Shown: piece after piece, positions 5,684-5,742 of the stretch
How positions within the stretch are numbered: the first letter of the stretch is position 1
Layout of the letters: each line of letters opens with the position of its first letter
From: Planctomycetaceae bacterium
GTDB taxonomy: Bacteria > Planctomycetota > Planctomycetia > Pirellulales > Thermoguttaceae
Direction: 5' to 3'
DNA length: 5,742 bases
NCBI GenBank assembly: GCA_031283515.1
Contig: JAITBS010000214.1
Span: forward strand, 1 to 5,742
Program-made: the position numbers and the translations under genes
The notes under the pieces: model-generated
Told to the model about the DNA's origin: nothing
The model's database searches: none
Seen by the model: only the letters and a program-made list of their open reading frames with translations

Positions 5684-5742
5684 AAACAATAAAAGGGTCG
5701 GAAGTTGAATGTTTGTTGTAAGAGTTACCGGAATTGTTGTGA

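Noticed and set aside
5330..5692. Open frame of 120 codons on the plus strand opposite panD
   Set aside because: PanD has all catalytic residues in register on the minus strand; the opposite frame resembles no family and is an antisense shadow.

Overview
The window looks like a chromosomal segment of an AT-rich bacterium (roughly 40 % GC by eye), and a Planctomycetota-like lineage is the best guess. The guess rests on three things: the gene mix (a secreted SUMF1-fold protein, a MoxR ATPase, a short-form ThiC), weak or absent Shine-Dalgarno sites before most genes, and intergenic DNA filled with 'AGTCCGCAGATTACGCAGATT'-type repeats. This is inference; no phylogenetic marker is present.

Layout. 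Positions 1-533 hold no convincing gene. They contain an array of seven small hairpins arranged as one large inverted repeat (about 5-244), a decayed copy of a dispersed repeat (about 254-360), and the AT-rich leader of the first gene. At 534-1826 (+) lies an exported SUMF1/FGE-fold protein that appears to lack the catalytic cysteine pair. At 2062-3138 (-) lies a MoxR-family AAA+ ATPase, convergent with the first gene. At 3486-4823 (-) is thiC, at 4850-5164 (-) a small unrecognised membrane protein, and at 5327-5683 (-) panD. All four genes right of 2062 are on the minus strand. ThiC (thiamine pyrimidine synthesis) and PanD (beta-alanine for pantothenate/CoA) are both cofactor-biosynthesis enzymes but belong to different pathways, so this is a loose run of housekeeping genes rather than a dedicated operon.

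The most interesting structure is non-coding. The SUMF1/moxR gap (1846-2042) and the moxR/thiC gap (3226-3483) carry two copies of the same element in opposite orientations. Each has outer terminal inverted repeats (TAAC-GTCTATTTT type), inner inverted repeats built on AGTCCGCAG, a related non-palindromic core, and TA at both ends. This is the architecture of a MITE (miniature inverted-repeat element without a transposase). The hairpin array at the left edge is a second, unrelated repeat family whose stems vary while pairing and several GAA loops are kept. I see no defence system, CRISPR array, transposase, tRNA or rRNA gene.
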